Position numbers and translations under genes: made by a program. Below the pieces are notes generated by a model, which saw only the letters and a list, made by a program, of their open reading frames with translations, made no database searches and had not been told where the DNA came from. Shown in pieces: positions 14,365 through 27,463 of a stretch of 64,000 nt of DNA; position 1 is the stretch's first letter; the number at the start of each line of letters is the position of its first letter. The DNA lies in NCBI RefSeq assembly GCF_036417845.1, contig NC_089980.1, forward strand, positions 62,494,501 to 62,558,500, written 5' to 3'. This stretch comes from Apteryx mantelli. Taxonomy: Eukaryota; Chordata; Aves; Apterygiformes; Apterygidae.

Positions 14365-15554
14365 GTAAGTAATCTGCGCTTAGTTCTTTTTTGGCATACC
14401 AAATTGCAGGACCAGTTGGCCCTACCTGCCTGTGTGGACCCCTCTTCCAACAGTGTAGATGCGTGCATCTTTCTGTTTCCCTTTTTAACCTTCACGGCCT
14501 GCTCCAAATCAGTCTAACAGAGAAGGAAAGTTGTTTTTTGGGGCTCCGCGTAACTGTTCTTCATTCTGGCCTTTTCAGCTTGCTATGAAGCTTTTTCAGT
14601 CAGGGTAACCTTTGGGGCAAAACTTGTTTTGGGCATTGATTTAGGGCCAGCACAGATGTTCCTCAAAATCCTTCATGTTTGCTTATAGAGCTGTAGGTGT
14701 TGCACATGATAGAAGCTTTTAAAATTTGGGGGGCCTTGTCTGTCTTTGCTTAAATTGCCTTGACTTACAATGATTCTCATCTTATGACTATATTGAACAA
14801 CGGAACAAGACAATAGTGTCACACCTATTTTATTACAGTGTGAACAGGCATGTCCTGATTGCCAAAAAATGCTGTCCCCTTTGAAAAAAGTTAATTCAAT
14901 GCTGCTGTCAATGGATATCAGTTTAAATATACTTTATATTATAAAATATAGAAATTTATTAGATGATGTTGTGGGCATTTGTAAATGAAGAGTACAAGGA
15001 GAATTCTTACATGTCATGGGACTCTTTACCCAAATGGGTGTAATGTGATGAAAATGAGTGTTTTCAAAAAAAAATTTTTTTCCCCAAAAGTCTTTTTTTT
15101 CTGGTAATTATCCAACCAAGTCTGTTTATAAGAAAAAACTTAAGGAATTATAAATGGTGCTCAAGAAATACTAAATGTGCTTTACCTTAATTATAAGGAG
15201 AAAAGTTTGCTTGATGTTTCTCTCTAATGCCTAACTGATTAAACACAACCTTGAGTTCTATTACTGAGACAGGAAATGAATTCATTTGTTTAAAAACAGA
15301 GAATTGCAGACCTTTACCTAGAAAGTGGCTCTAATAGGCTCAAATAAAGTGTGTTTCTACTTTCAGATACATCTAAAAACTGAAGGTGGCTCTGTAAACT
15401 GAAACTCTACTTTGCTGATCTGGGATTTACCACAAAAAAAGTAGAAAAAATGTAATGCGTATCCTGTGTAATAATCAATATATAAAATGTAAGTGGTATT
15501 CACCATAGTTGAGCTATTTAATATTCTTTTATTTCTCTTCTTTACCGTTTGCAG
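14365..15554. other. AGPAT4 intron
   Basis: A 1.2 kb AT-rich intron (GTAAGT to TTGCAG). No feature was recognised. Confidence 0.85.
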
Positions 15555-15630
15555 GCGGATTCCATTAGAGGAAGTCCCACAAGATGAGCAGGAATGTTCT
15601 AACTGGCTCCACAAACTGTATCAAGAAAAG
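15555..15630 (+). CDS. AGPAT4: AGPAT4 coding exon
   Basis: A 76-nt exon bounded by TTTGCAG and GTTAGT. The first G completes an AGG codon from the previous exon, so the junction reads VRRIPLEEVP. It continues to the conserved WLHKLYQEK and ends in phase 0. The acidic stretch before WLHKLYQEK (EEVPQDEQE) is a variable part of the family. Confidence 0.94.
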
Positions 15631-17960
15631 GTTAGTTTTTTGTCTGGAAATCACCGATGAGCCACCAGTGCTCAGTTATTTATACTGGTAGTGGATCTTT
15701 GCAATGTACATAGTGTATGGTGGAGCTTTGGGGGTTTGGGTTTTTTTTGTATGTGTGCTTAGGGCAGGTACTCTGTTTCTCTAGAAGCAAAGTAACAGAG
15801 AACTTAGGTCAGCCTCAGTGAGAGAATAGTTTCTCTCTCTTTTAGAAAGCTGCATAGGGATACAAAAAATTGCAGCTGCCTCCTGACTGATAGAAGGGTT
15901 TCTTTCACCTTCAAGATGCATCCTAAATCAAGAAGTAATTCTTGGGCTAAATGAGGTATATTTAGTTTTAATGTATTAGAACTGATTTGTCTCTCATTTT
16001 AGCTGTTTGGGTTTTATTTATTTATTTTTATTACCAAAGCAAGTAACTCATATTAACTGGACAGCCTGATAATTTGCTTTCATGTTGTGTGCACAGAGGG
16101 CAGGCATTTAAGATCCCTAATTGCATAGGATAGGGACAGAATAATGACTGTGTGCTTGTTCAGTATTGTTTTTTTTTTCTCTCAAATTTCTGTGCATCCT
16201 TCATATTATCAGAACACGTTTATCAAGTTTCTTGTTTTTTATGAATGTGGGAGATAGTGGTTGCGGGATGTGCTCTTCAAATATGCGCAAGACTCCTGTT
16301 TCAGTCAGTGGGAGTTACAGGTGTGCAAGGCACAGGGGCCTGGCTCCTTGATTTACTGGGATAAATTGATCTAAGTTATGTATTTGGATTGGAATATGGC
16401 ACTGCTGATGGTTTAAAAATGGTAGACTGTGTAGCTAACCTCCGTTTTCCTCTCACTATGGCAGCAAAACTTTGTTGTGATTTGTTATACTCAATCTGGA
16501 ACACCACATTAGCATTTCTGAGCTGACTGTTTTCTAGTCTCTTTCTCGGCTTCTAATCATGACTTTTTTGTTTAATTCATGGTCCCTGTAAGCAGCTTGC
16601 TAGTAGGAATGTGCAAAATAAATGTGTTTTGAGACTTCAGTTGTAGATCTACTGGCTGGCATTTGAGTGTCCCTTCTTTTAAGTTGTGCCACTAACACCT
16701 AAATCAGACGCTACACCTTACACATTTTTGCAGAAAGGCATTATGTTACCTTTTGGCCTGTACTTTTCTGTACTGGAACATAAATGCAAATGGTCCTTTA
16801 GTTAAACATTACAACAGTCAGCTTCCCACTACTATGACTTTGTTTCTAACCCTGTTTCATGTTCCTAAGATAATGTTTAGACACTTGCAAGACAAGAACA
16901 TAAATTGGCTGAGTGTGATGATTGTTTTCCTGAATCTCCCGTTGTATCCTTTGCATTATTTCACTTCAAGTTTTCTGGTTTTTTATTTGGCAAATGCTCA
17001 GTTATTTCCAGTTCAAACAGAGTGCATCCATCCTGCGTTCTTCTTTATAACAACTTAGTTTGCTGGTTGGTTAAGTCTGTAGCTTCCCTTTTAAGTATAG
17101 CAGGAAGGAATGTTGTTCAATTTTCCTTTCCTTTAAAAGCTTTTTTTTTTTTTTTTAAATATGGCATGTTCCTCTTCTACAGCTGTTTTACATCAGTGAA
17201 ACTTATTTCACTGCAGTTATTCCTTATTTACACAAGCCCATGTCTCTGTAAAACCAGCCTATTTAGGAGAATACAGATTGTTTGTTTATACTGGGGAACA
17301 AGGAACAACTTGTTAAGAGTTTTGAGATAAAGCCCAAAGGAGAAGAAAAAAACAATTCTGTCTCACCTTTTTGATGTGTTTCTTTAAAAAGATCTTTGGC
17401 TTTTAGATTGGATAACAAGCAGCACTGCCACATGAGTGCTGCTTCCAAAAATGAATTCTGTTTCGGGTCAATGTCTTCAGAGTTGGTAAATATTTATATG
17501 TTAAAATGTAAAAAATCTCTATTCAAAGAGCAGTAATTCATTGCAATATATGCACTCATCAGCTGCTTTGTCTATTTTGATTGTAGCAGTCCATTTTCTG
17601 CTTTAAAATAAGACAAGGAAGGTATGCGTGTTACCGAAAAACAGGTTCCTGTTGTATCTTGCATCGTGGCTGCATGTGCTGTTGCTTATTGTCAGTGTTT
17701 TTCATAGTATCTTCTCAGGCTGTACAGGGGAGAGACAGCACGCAGCAATTGTTGGTTGATTCAGGGTGGTTTGAGCTTTTCCATGCTGTGCGCTGGCTGC
17801 CAGCTCTGGGACATCTTTGCCGAGAGATTTCGCGCTCTTTGCAGCGTTGCATGGCAGAGTTTGGCCCCACAAACCTCCTCTCTGCGTGCAGGTGCTCTCA
17901 GAGGCGTTCCTCAGCTGGGAGGCTCCAAGAGCTATCACTGATACTGATCCCTGCTCTGTC

Positions 17961-17985
17961 TTTTTTTTTTTTTTTTTTTTTTTTT
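17961..17985. repeat. Homopolymer T25
   Basis: Twenty-five consecutive T residues followed by GCAAG. It could be the reverse of an A-tail, but no matching retrocopy or polyadenylation signal is visible beside it, so I call it a simple repeat. Confidence 0.9.
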
Positions 17986-19829
17986 GCAAGTCCCAGTGCA
18001 AGGCTGTAGTAGAAAGGAGGTAGGGGGAAGCAGGGTCATTCTGCAAGCTGTCAGTCAAACTGCTCTGGCTTAAATGTGAAAGATTCAGTCCTGAAGGATG
18101 CTACAATCCTTTGGCCCTGCTCACCTCAAAGCATGGCAGTATGTATTTTGCTTTTAGCATTTCAGTGAGGGATTGTGTGGAAACCTTTAAGTTAATAGTA
18201 AAACTCCTCCATGCTTCCCTTCTCTACTGAGCAGTGCTAAATTGTGCTTTAATAGCATAATTTATTAGTAGGCCTGCCACAGGTGTAGAGATCCAGGCTG
18301 GAGTGCTGTTCAATCACAGTGATCAGCGACACGAAACTATTCGAATGACTGATGAAATCAGTTGTTAGTGGGCGTCAAGGGATGTGACCTTTTCTATTGT
18401 AATGAGGAGGTCAGATGCTTTGAGAAAAGCGTGTACTGTCTTGTTACCTCATTGCCAGGTCTCAGTTATATTCCTCAAAATAAGATACTGCTTTCTGGGA
18501 ATCTGGCACGTTTACATTCTTGCTCCTTATCACTGCGTTTCCTGGTTTAGCCACTGTTGTAGACATGATGAGCGGGGCCTTTCTGGATGAACAGCGGCAC
18601 TGTGCTCTTAGAAACCAAACACTGTTCTTCTTCCTGATCCCGGCTTGCGTTAGGCATCATGTCCTTAGGCTTCTTCCTCATGTGGGGTGAATTTTGTCTC
18701 CCTGCAAATAGCCAGGACGGTATTGGTTAATGCCAGATGATGACAGAGGCATAACCTGGGGTGCCCTTTTTTTTCTTTTTTTTTTCACCACCATTGCTTG
18801 AAAGACTCCTTGCCTTTAGCAGGAACCTCAGCACACTAGTGCCCAGTCTGAGGAGTTATTGTGTATTAGTCACAACTCTGCCAGCCCTTGCATGGATTTT
18901 TTTTTTCTCACCTCCTTACAGCCTCAGCTCCTGGAATAGAAGTGCTGCTTGAGAATCTTAATTTCCATTAAAAAGAAAGTAAGTTTCTCACTCTTCTCGC
19001 TTGTGAGAAAAGCATGGAAAAGTTAGCATGAAAATATACGGCAAATTGCCCTAGGGAATTAGCAAAGCACAGCTGAAAAGGGAAAGCCTACAGAACTTCA
19101 GTGTTTGGAAACAAGGAAGATATTTTTGGATACTTCTGTGTGAATTTCTTCATGAAAGGGCAGTAGTCAGACCTCCCTGGTGGAGCAAAGATGAAAAATC
19201 GAGTTAGCCTCTCACAAGATAACAGGAATCCCCTGTTTTCCCCCCATCTCTTACCACCCTGTTGTCCGAAGTAAATCGAATTTAGTAGGGACACTGGTGG
19301 GGAGCATGTTCCCAAGTCTGAAAATAATACTTGGGTGGGTGAGATTTGTTGCAAGCTGAGAAGAAGTTTAGTGTGCAGGGGGAATGAAAGGGAATTTGGG
19401 GATGGGGATGGGGGGGATGTTGAGGTGCATCATGGGTTCAGATGCTGACTTGAGCTATTCATGGGCACCACAGGCACCCTCACAAAAGCACAGAGGGCAG
19501 ATCAACCCACAAACCTCTCCTCTGGGGAATATGAGCACTTCTAAGGGCAAGGAATCGTAACTGAACTGAGGAGCCATTCCCCACTATGGTGTAAAACATG
19601 GAGTGGAGGTGAAGACAGCTATATCCTTTTGTCCACTGTATAGTTCTTCTGTCTATCTCAGACCTCTTGCTGAGACCTCTTCTACAGTTTTGCTGCCCCT
19701 AATGCTGAGGGAAACCAACAGAAGGGAAAACATGCTTGTTTTAAGCATGTCTTGCTTGCTGCCTGTAGTCATAGGCCCCCTAATGGTGATAGCGATAATA
19801 GTCAGAAATCCTTAATTTTCTCTGGGTAT

Positions 19830-20410
19830 TACTGCTATTTAGAAACCTAGTCATATATAGTAGAATTCAATTTACTAATGATTAGTAGCTCTGTGTTAAA
19901 CCTGGTCCTAAACCAGACTCCTCAAGGCACTGTAAAGAAAACTTCATATACTGTATAATTTGTCAAAGAGGGCTAATTAATTGGCTGTAATGATCCCAGT
20001 ACAGTCTAGTCCACTTGCACAAGACGGTCATAATTTTTCTAATCTCAATAAAGAGAGTGCAATGCTCTAATTACTGTGTAATCTCTTAAAAGATAAATGC
20101 TCCCTTTGAATTAGATAAAATGGTAGCAGCCTGTAATTGCCATTAAATAATTAAAAAATTGTCAGCTGGGGTGTAAGTAAATATGAAATCACAGCATAGT
20201 AAAAATAATCTTGTGGTTGCTTAGGACAACCCTGGCTTTGCCAGATTTTGGAGACTCTCGTGAAGCATACTCTTTAAGAGAGGAATTTATCACTTCATTT
20301 TGACTAAATTGAGGTTTCTTTTTATGCCGGCCTAATTCTGACTTTATTAATTAACCGGTCTTATGTGATTAATACAAATTAATAATGATTAGTTTTTGAA
20401 CCATAAGGAG
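19830..20410. promoter_or_regulatory. Candidate intronic enhancer rich in homeodomain core sites
   Basis: AT-rich segment with clustered TAAT/ATTA cores: CTAATGATTAG near 19877, TAATTAATTGG at 19974-19984, ATTAAATAATTAAA near 20143, TATTAATTAACC near 20345 and AATAATGATTAG near 20381. Such composition is typical of conserved vertebrate non-coding enhancers. Conservation cannot be tested here; the function is inference only. Confidence 0.3.
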
Positions 20411-21286
20411 TAGTATTATTTTTTTTTTCCACCAACTTTGTTATCTTGAGCTGATCACATTGGTAAAGGCCATGCCATTCACTCATGTAGGCTTTAGAGG
20501 AAGGTACTGAATGCTAAGCCTTCTAAGTTTTTTGGTTTTTTTGTTTTTTTTTTTTTTAAACAACAGCAAACAACCCCTCACCCCACTACCCTCCTCTTAT
20601 ATTAAAACAGTTAAGAGTTCTTTAGTCAAAAGCACTGAGAGACTCTTTAAACTGTTTGCATGCTCAACTGTCTGTAGAGAGGTTAAACACCCAAACTTTC
20701 TTTCAAAGAGTACCTGGCAAGATGAACAAGACTACATCTATGCAACAAAGAAAAGGAACAGGAGGGAACAGTGTTCTTTTGAGTATGGGGCATGATGGTG
20801 TCTGCTTCCCTTTTCTGTCCAAACTGCAGATTTTCTTTTAGAGCAATGGTTGGGGAAAATATTAGGGAGCAGAGGATTTAGTGTTGAAGATGTAGCCCAA
20901 ACACTTCTCTGGCATACCAGCACTATCTGTCCAGCGGCTTCGGCTTTTGCAGGAGGTGCAACAGTGATGTTTGCATTGCTGCAAGAGTGTATGTCATGTT
21001 CTCTTCCCCCTTCCCCATCCTCTTCGTTTTAGTGAGCTAGTTATACTTTCTAGGCCTGTCATTTTCAGGCTCCTACATGTAGGAGAAAGACAGGATGGGC
21101 ACATCAATGTAAACTCTTTCCTGAGTATGGGCTTATTAACTTAAAAGTACAAGCTTTCCAGCCATGACTTGGTCTTTGATCTTCCCCCAGGGTTATAAGT
21201 GTGCAGCCAGAGAGACATCAAAGTCAGGAATGGCTAGTTGTGTTGGCAGATGGGGATTTAATTGTTGTTGTCCTTTGTCCTACCAG

Positions 21287-21485
21287 GATGCGTTCCAGGA
21301 AGAGTACTACAGAACAGGAACCTACCCTGCAATCCCTATAATACCACCCCGGCGACCATGGACGCTTTTGAACTGGCTTTTCTGGGCCTTATTGCTGCTA
21401 TACCCTTTATTCAAGCTGCTCATCAACATGGTCAACAGTGGGTCATCACTGACACTGGCTAGTTTTGTATTTGTCATTGTAATGG
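21287..21485 (+). CDS. AGPAT4: AGPAT4 coding exon with C-terminal membrane segments
   Basis: The exon starts after CTACCAG and ends before GTAAGT, is 199 nt long, and leaves a single G to begin an alanine codon. It encodes DAFQEEYYRTGTYP, the PPRRPW motif and then two hydrophobic stretches (the LLNWLFWALLLLYPLF region, and SSLTLASFVFVIVM). These match the C-terminal membrane-associated segments of AGPAT3/4/5-type acyltransferases. Confidence 0.95.
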
Positions 21486-21869
21486 GTAAGTTGTTCTCAG
21501 ATGAAAAGATTGCTTGCAGGGGTAACTGTCAGACCTGATTTACTGAGGCCTACTAAATATAATCATAAATTGTGAATTCAACAGAATAGCAAATATTATA
21601 TCCACTTTAGCCTGGAATGGGCTAAAAACACTTTTAAAATAGCTATATTGTTGTTTTGTGAGAGCTGTATACTAAATCATTTGTTTCTGGAGAAATCAGA
21701 ATAGTTACTTTGCAGTGGGTTGCCTACAAGAAGCTTTCTTTCCTTGTGTAGCGCACAACATTGTGCTACATTGCACTATGAAGTGGTGCTCACGGCTAAT
21801 TTATTCTGTTGAGAATTCTTTCATCTAATCATAGTCTGGTATGTCACCCATTGGAAAGCCATAAACTTA

Positions 21870-21990
21870 TGATTTAAGGGCAAGACAGCCTGTTGTGGCC
21901 ATCTAGGCTGACCATCTATGTAGCATAGGGCAAAGACTGCCATTGGTGGTTCCTGCAGTTCCTGTGGTAGTTCTGAACTGTCGTGGTTTG
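21870..21990. repeat. Possible very old CR1-like fragment
   Basis: The phrase GGCCATCTAGGCTGACCATC, followed by a GTAGCATAGGG-type string, resembles a recurring stretch in old amniote CR1-related repeats (match recalled, not computed). It is too diverged and short for certain classification or orientation. Confidence 0.3.
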
Positions 21991-24900
21991 TGGTTAAAAT
22001 AGAATATTATTTAAAAGGAGGAAGAAAAACAAAAAAAGGAGCCGGCTCACAAAAAGGAAGGGAAGATGTCATTTAGTGTCCTTTGTGGAAGGAGGAACCA
22101 AGTCAGTTTGGCAGACTAATTGTATCTGGATGTGTACATTTATTGGTGTATTGAGTGCTGTTTGCAGAATAAGTTCTCTTTCAGAATAAGCCATACACTA
22201 ACAGAACAAGTCTTTCGTATGGCTGCACTGCCCTCAGGGCCGGATGCTTTCATGCTTGGCATAGTGGCATCTGTGATGGTTCTGGATTTAGCCCTTGTTA
22301 GCTTAGTTGAGTGATCTCCAAGTCCCGTATCATCTTACCATTAGTGGCCTTTACCACTATGTCATTTCTTCTCTCTAATAGGAAGGGAGGGAAAGAACCA
22401 GTAAATATCTATGGTGCTACTAAGAATGGACAGCAAAAACAGCCTTTTGCTTTCCTGCTGTCTTATTCCTTGCTTAGATTTTTTTTCTGCTTCCAGTCAC
22501 AAGGCCAGATTAATAAGCAGACTGATGTGAGTCCTCTTTTAAATGCGGTGATAATCCAAAGGACTTGTTTTTAGGTTATTTGTAATGCTGGAGCTAACAC
22601 TGACCTACAGCAGCAGTCTGCTGCCAGAATGAATTCATGAGCTCCCAGGCTGCAGGAGCACAGCTGAGGAGTGCATTAGGAATGGTGAGATGAACAGCCC
22701 ACTACGTGATGCACATTGCTGCCCCGTATGTATCAGCCACATTGGTGGGATGCTGCAGGATGCAATCCTCTGCAGGGAATTGAAAGCCCCCTGTGCTTGG
22801 CAACAGCTCTGTGTTCCCTCCAAGTACCTGGCATGACTGAACCCAAAGTGCTTGTAATTGCTGGGATTTGCAAGGCGGTGAAAGGTACTGCGTTGCATGT
22901 AGCACTGAATATCGCCTGATTAGGTGCAGCCAGCCACCTCTTGCTGATGAGCTGGCAAAAAGAAAGGTGCTGCTGTCGATTATCAGCAGATGGCAGCCTC
23001 CATGAGGCTGTGGAGGGTGCAGAATCCATTGGAGCGCAAGGAAGCTCGGCCTTCAGTAAAAACAAACAAAAAGCAGAGCTGGTTCATCCTGATCAGTTAA
23101 AAGTGGATGCGTCATTGCACACTGAAAAGGCAATGGTTCCCTTAGTACATTCTAGTCTGTATCTATTTCACTATGTCATGTCCCTTTAAAGATAATTTTT
23201 TTCCTAGTTGGGAATGTTTGGTCGCACTCTGTGGAAGCATTGAAACATCAGCCCAAGCTGTCACATAGACTTTTGTAGCCAAGAGCCCAGTTTCTGTGGC
23301 AGGGTATTTCTCCCCAAACTGTGCCCTTTACCTTGAGGGGTCTCTCTGTCATAAATGTCCTGGATGTGATGCAGCTGTCTGCTGACAGAGGAACAACCAG
23401 TATTATTGCACAGTTCTGTTTCTGGCTTTAGGCAAGGTCTCAGAAATGACTTTCTGTGGCTAGGAGGTGACTGTAGAGGAACACAAATGTACTTTGAGAC
23501 TCGTGACTCTTGGAACTATCTGCTTGGCTGATCCAGTTTGTAGCAAAGCAGCCAGGACTATATTTGCCATCTTTTCCAGTGTGAGCTGTGATCTGGTACC
23601 TGGCTGAGTTAATAATGTAAAAGGAAGCTCTTCCTGTAAACCAGACTATGTGATTTACCATTGTGAGCTGAAGACGAAACCACCTTTTCACATTGGTCCT
23701 AGGAGACCTTTTTCTTCTGTTCATTAACTGAAGAAGCAGAGGTAGCAGTTGGGACATTATTTTTATATATGGCAGTTGGACTGCTCACCTGATATTTCAG
23801 AATTGGGAAGCTTATTGCACTCCATAATAGCCCATTATAGGTTGACTTCATTGCTCAAAGGGTGGACTTCAGTGCCTGGTGTTACCTTCGTTAGTGTAAG
23901 TGCAGACAGAGCACAAGATAAGCATAAGCATTCTGTGACAGGAAAGAGTGATGGGACCGGAGGTCCTTTTACCTGATATCCTCTGGTTTGTCTTCAGAAT
24001 GTTGTTTCTTTTCTGGACAGTTGCTGCTAATTGTGCTCTCTAGAAAGGCCCTTACTGGCATGTAAGTAACTGGCTGTTCAGATGGAAGGAATCATAAGAG
24101 AAGTGCCCCATCATAGTCAAATTGGAGTGAAAGCACTGTAGTACCTCAGAACCCAACTTTCAGATCCAAGGAATGAATAAGTGGGATATATTTAGCTCTG
24201 CTGGTTCAGGTCAAACACTTTCAGACCTAAATAAAGGAGGATGTCTCCTCTTTATACTGAGAATGCTGAGCCATCCCCTCTTGCTTTGTTCTGCAGCAGT
24301 TTGGCTATTTATACTCATAATAATCATTGCATTGTCCTAATATCTGACTCCTGGTGTGGGACCAGGAGCCCTTTGTGATACTGTTTGAACCGCAAGGCAG
24401 TCCCTGATCCAGAGGATAAATACTCAAGTAATTTGGGGGGCAAAAGCCCCTTTTGAAAACTGGCCTTAGTTTCATAGGGCAAATGGCAAGAAATTTGTGT
24501 ACTTAACTCACAGCTGCTATTTAGAACTTGGGGCTGATGATATTTCTGTGTTAATGCAGTGAGTGAGTCTGTCAAATGTCAGTAGTTGTATTTGACAGCA
24601 GCTTTTTTTTCTTCCCCCTCCTGCTTCCGTAACCTGGTTTGGCTCTAAAGAATCCAGTGTTAGGTTGCCTTTCTTGTTTTGGTAACTTGTGTTGAAGAGG
24701 ACGACCTTCATGCACTTTAAGTATTTTATTACAGAGCTGTCAACAGCAATTTAAAGGGGAATTTTCATTCCATATGCAAAGGATTAAAGGGTTTCTCTTG
24801 GCTTTTAAATGGAGAAATAGCTCTTACATGTCTAATGCTAAAAGCATAATGACACGGAGCTTTATGGCATGAGTCCAGTGTAGTAGATGTCATTTGCAGA

Positions 24901-27463
24901 CAAGAGAGGGATTTCATTTGTAACAAGTATGAACCAGCTTTGATTCTGCAGGAGCTGTTGTATGTCTGCTATACAGTATGCAGACAGTGCCCTTAGGAAA
25001 CCTGTTTCCCCTGATCACAATACGAACAGGACTGAGTCTTTGGTGACCTGACGGTGTCCAAGTGCACAATGTGGACTGAAGGATCAGGGCATGACGTGCT
25101 CTGGGCAGTGAGGCTGTTGGTGCATGTAGGATGAGATGAGTGGAAGGTGAGGAGAGCATGAGCCAGCAGTGTTACAGTAAGTTTTACGACAGCAAGAGGA
25201 CATAAATCATGCAGAATTCTGCCTGTGTTGATAGTGGTGGAGCTGCCAGACGATCTGTGATTTATTTATTTATTTTTTTGGTTTCTTGCTTCTTCTCCTA
25301 TATAGTAGTTAATATAGGAGCTAAATGGAAACCCACACCATTAGCAGAAGCCATAGTTGTACAAATGCTTCCTTTCCATGTATGACCTATAAAACTTAGG
25401 TGTACTGCAGACTATATATGTGAAATTTCTATACCCCTGCCTGCTGTGCTGCTTATAGCAATTGCTGTGTGGTTCAAACCCCAGGAAACAGATGAGAGCA
25501 AATCCTGAGGTGTGAGAGAAGAGATGGAAATCCTCTGCTCTGAACTAAGGTTTATGCTGAGGGATGTGGTATTGTGTGTGTGCAGTGGTTTTCTTGGAGC
25601 TAAAAATGTTCCAGAAACAGATTCCATTATTGGCTCTGTTAGTTTGTGACAGCTTTTAAATTGTTAAGAATAACAATCTTCCTTCAACCCCCAGCAGTCT
25701 GGCAGGCAGAGCCATTTCTAACTTTAAGTTAGAAAGCTACAATTCCTTCCTGATTTCTTTCTCCCTGTCCTTGTGGCGACAGAACAAGTTCTTACTGCTG
25801 TAGTTGTATTTAAAACAAACCCTTAAACAGGACTGCATCAGTGGGGAATGCACCAAGGAACGAACTGTTTGCAGGCATGTGGCACTGTAATGATATGCTG
25901 GTGTCCCCCCTCCCCCTGCGCCCTTTCTTCCCCCCGAACACAGTACAACAGTAAGAAAGAAATCTGCAGCATTGCCTGTTCTAGCAGAACCAAATAGAAA
26001 CCGACTCCCTTTTAGTCTTTCCCTTTGCTTGCAATTTTGATTTGGCCGAACAGCCTTTTTGGTGTGAGAAGTTCTGTCTCCACACATGCTATAACAACAA
26101 ACTCTTGTATGGGGAATGTAGAACTGATAGTTGCCATGCTGTAGGTTTTTCCCTAATTGTTCTGGGATTTTTCTGTTCTCATATTTGTGGTGCTCATTCT
26201 AGTTACAAAACCATTTTAGAGCTATCATAGCTGCTTGGTTTGGCAGATGTTGTCTAGAGTGTTCCCTCTGCAAGTAGTAATTTAACACAAATGTGAAGAG
26301 ATCATCCTGCAATATTTGAAGGGATGCTAAAAAAAAAATTGCAGAAAAGCTTTTGTTTCCAAACTTGGACTTTTACAACAACGTTCACAGTGTGGAATGG
26401 CCAGGCTTTGTGAACTCGGAGCACTCTGGGAATCTTATCTTCACATTTTTGGGGTGAAAATTTTAGAAGTTTTAGAGGGAGCAAAGGGGTGGCCGTTTTG
26501 GATAAAACTGGCAGGACCCCTGGTCTCTTATCCCTGTAGTCAGGGAGATGGGGCTAAACAGGGTACAGGAATTGGCCACTTTTGGGATTGAAGGGGAGGC
26601 CCCAGCATGCAACCAGCATGTTTCTGGGGAGCAGTTCCTGTGCTGCTCTTTCTTGTATCCCAGGTAGCTCAGTGGTGTTCATCTCCACTACCTGGTGCTT
26701 GGAATTGGGTATTCCTCAGCCACGGCTGTGCTTTTACTCTCTTCCTGAAACGTGATCCTCTTCCCCAGCTTTGGGCCCATCACTCTGACTTTCTCTATAA
26801 TTAGGTAAGCAGCTCTCAAGCTAGACTGGGGTATTCATCGAGGAGGGCACTAAAATGTTGCCAGGAAGCTGCTGGGAACTAAGGAGAGAGTTGGGAGGGA
26901 GTTCGGCTCCAGGAGAGATGTTGAGAGGATGCAGAGAAGAGAAGGCAGGCAGTGCAGGAGGAAGCCACTGAGGCAGCCCAGCACTTACCCCTGCTCTGCT
27001 TCCATGGCTCTGCCAAAATGCAAGGTCCCTTCTCCTCACACCCCGCTTCCCCAGGGTGCTGAGGACTGCAGGGCGAAGTGAGGGAGGAAGGGAGTGGGGT
27101 GAAGGAGGAGAAGAAGGAAAAAAGCTGCATTGCTGAACTAGGCATCTTATGGCCTCCAGGCATCTGCATTCAATCCCTGATGTGCTGTGTGGCTGCTGTA
27201 ACAGTTGCTCTGATTTATGCTCTGTGTCCATCTCCAGATGCTGTTTCTGTCCTTTCTGGTTAAAGACTTAATGCTTGCTCTTAGCGTCATGATCCCAGAC
27301 TGCAAGGCTACCTGTTGGATCCTCCCCTTGTCTTCCCTAGCTCATGGCCATTTAAATGTCAGAGATGTTTTTTCTTTTCTGTTTGCCTGAGTGATAACCC
27401 TTTCCTTGTCCCGTTTTTTGTGTGTGTTTTCATCCGGGGACTAGCTGTGGTTTGTAAGCTACA

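Larger units (their letters stand above)
15631..21286. other. AGPAT4 intron
   Basis: A 5.7 kb intron (GTTAGT to TACCAG). It holds a pure T25 tract at 17961-17985 and, toward its end, an AT-rich block dense in TAATTA-type sites (about 19830-20410), listed separately. No coding or RNA gene was recognised. Confidence 0.8.

Noticed and set aside
16905..17330. 141-residue plus-strand open frame
   Set aside because: Phenylalanine- and leucine-rich translation of T-rich intron sequence, with no family signature.
17961..17985. T25 as the reverse A-tail of a processed pseudogene
   Set aside because: The adjacent sequence on the minus strand has no polyadenylation signal or recognisable retrocopied exon sequence.
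22733..23065. 110-residue minus-strand open frame in the last AGPAT4 intron
   Set aside because: Overlapping open frames on both strands reflect composition; no signature or splice structure.
26821..27231. 136-residue minus-strand open frame upstream of the CR1
   Set aside because: Ser/Pro-rich low-complexity translation of a purine/pyrimidine-skewed stretch; no recognisable motif.
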